NCBI GenBank assembly: GCA_002404015.1
Contig: DHIW01000104.1
Location: forward strand, 128,542 to 192,541
DNA from: Chloroflexi bacterium UBA4736
GTDB lineage: Bacteria; Chloroflexota; Dormibacteria; Dormibacterales; Dormibacteraceae
Direction: 5' to 3'
DNA length: 64,000 nucleotides
This document shows, piece by piece, positions 63,478 through 64,000 of the stretch (positions within the stretch are counted from its first letter, which is position 1; each line of letters begins with the position of its first letter). Below the pieces are notes generated by a model, which did not search any database, was not told the DNA's origin, and saw nothing but the letters and a program-made list of their open reading frames with translations. The position numbers and the translations under genes are program-made.

Positions 63478-64000
63478 GTGGGCGAGCTCCAGGGCTATCT
63501 CGATCTTGTCGACTGGCGCCGCCGGGTCGGGGACCTGTATCGCGTGGGCGTCGCGGAGGGCCTTGGCGAATTCCGGCGAGGCCGCGATCGACTCTTCAGG
63601 ACTCATCCTCAATCACCCATACCGGCTGACACCCGCGATTCCTTTCAAGGTCTCCGATATTTTGAAGGGGATCCCGCCTACCGCATCGCCTGCGGCCTGG
63701 AAGCCATAGGCGGCGAGGACCTCGAGGTCGACACCGGCGGCGAGGATGGCGTGGTCCGGTACCGACCTGCCGGCCGGCTCGCGTTCGACGTGGCGGGCAC
63801 GCGGGTGGCATTGACCGTCTTCTGGCTGGTGGGCTACGGCGGCGGGCTCTTCCTGCCCTTCCGTGACACCACCTCCGGCACGGAGACCTACGGCGGCGGC
63901 CGCTACCTCTTCGACACCATCAAGAACACCGACGGCCTCAGCCTGGAGGTGACCCCCGGCTCCTCGGACGTCGTGATCGACTTCAACTTCGCCTACAACC
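63478..64000 (+). CDS. DUF1684 protein (cut by right edge)
   Basis: From a GTG, 174 codons are open to the window end. YLDLVDWRRRVGDLY, FRTHPQSPIP, FQGLRYFEGDPAYRI, GLFLPFRDTTSGTETYGGGR and VVIDFNFAYN are characteristic of DUF1684 proteins, whose function is unknown; many lie beside transport or stress genes in high-GC bacteria. The family's Cys-containing C-terminal signature lies past the edge. Codon-by-codon reading found no stop. A minus-strand ATG frame inside it is a shadow. Confidence 0.85.
   Translation, partial: MGELQGYLDLVDWRRRVGDLYRVGVAEGLGEFRRGRDRLFRTHPQSPIPADTRDSFQGLRYFEGDPAYRIACGLEAIGGEDLEVDTGGEDGVVRYRPAGRLAFDVAGTRVALTVFWLVGYGGGLFLPFRDTTSGTETYGGGRYLFDTIKNTDGLSLEVTPGSSDVVIDFNFAYN

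Noticed and set aside
63463..63606. Minus-strand 47-codon ORF with ATG before the DHA2 exporter.
   Set aside because: It is antisense to a DUF1684 gene that can be read without a stop from 63478 to the window edge and has clear family motifs; the small ORF has none.
1..64000. tRNA, rRNA, CRISPR arrays, prophage genes or complete transposons.
   Set aside because: None seen on either strand; the only mobile-element hints are the 113-bp repeats and the short IS-like end at 20151.

Overview
The window is high-GC (roughly 70% by eye), densely packed bacterial DNA with no rRNA, tRNA, CRISPR array, phage or intact transposon. Codon use is uniform and strongly GC-biased in third positions, so long antisense open frames are common and were discarded. 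The gene mix points to a soil-type bacterium of the Actinomycetota/Chloroflexota/Dormibacterota kind: sortase with a DUF4012 protein, WYL regulator beside an AlkA-like glycosylase, a tandem pair of helicase-nucleases, CGNR regulator, bactofilin, DesK/DesR-like signalling. The phylum cannot be fixed from the sequence alone.

Layout. 1-9.3 kb is an extracellular polysaccharide locus: O-antigen-ligase-like polymerase (cut by the left edge), a double glycosyltransferase, a Wzz/Wzc-like chain-length protein, an initiating sugar-phosphate transferase, and a diacetamido-uronic-acid type sugar nucleotide set (oxidoreductase, aminotransferase, acetyltransferase) with a deacetylase-like protein. 9.4-16.6 kb is a cell-surface block: a small LPNTS-anchored protein, a sortase, a DUF4012 protein, a NarL-type kinase and regulator, and a secreted GH26-like glycosidase. 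Palindromes built on GGGACA sit in its intergenic gaps. 16.6-20.4 kb holds a histidine kinase and its response regulator fused in one frame, divergent from an ABC-2 exporter, with an inverted repeat between them, then a nitroreductase remnant. 20.4-24.3 kb: a PfkB sugar/nucleoside kinase, a protein with a histone-like basic tail, and a WYL regulator divergent from an AlkA-like glycosylase over a perfect 12-bp-arm operator. 24.3-30.5 kb: two adjacent UvrD-type helicases, each with a C-terminal Fe-S nuclease (AdnAB/AddAB-like end-processing machine).

30.5-43.3 kb is mixed: small membrane proteins, an OmpR-type two-component pair, a DsbA-like gene whose catalytic cysteine codon is an in-frame UGA (candidate selenoprotein), a CPBP protease, an MFS permease, a Upf1-like helicase, a site-2 protease, HAD, HIT, DinB and dehydrogenase genes, and two copies of a 113-bp two-hairpin repeat. 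43.3-56.8 kb is mostly catabolic: acyl-CoA ligase, CoA transferase, enoyl-CoA hydratase, methylmalonate-semialdehyde dehydrogenase beside a Cgl0159-like aldolase, VOC and amidohydrolase enzymes, a secreted phosphoesterase, plus bactofilin and a CGNR regulator. 56.9-64 kb carries an encapsulin-type ferritin without an encapsulin, a frameshifted EamA transporter, a thioesterase, an AHSA1-like protein behind a clear promoter/operator, two MFS exporters and, cut by the right edge, a DUF1684 gene.

Most promising leads: the UGA-containing DsbA-like gene with a SECIS-like hairpin, the 113-bp dispersed element, the sortase/DUF4012/polysaccharide block with shared palindromes, the kinase-regulator fusion, the orphan EncFtn, and the AlkA homologue with Glu at the catalytic Asp position.
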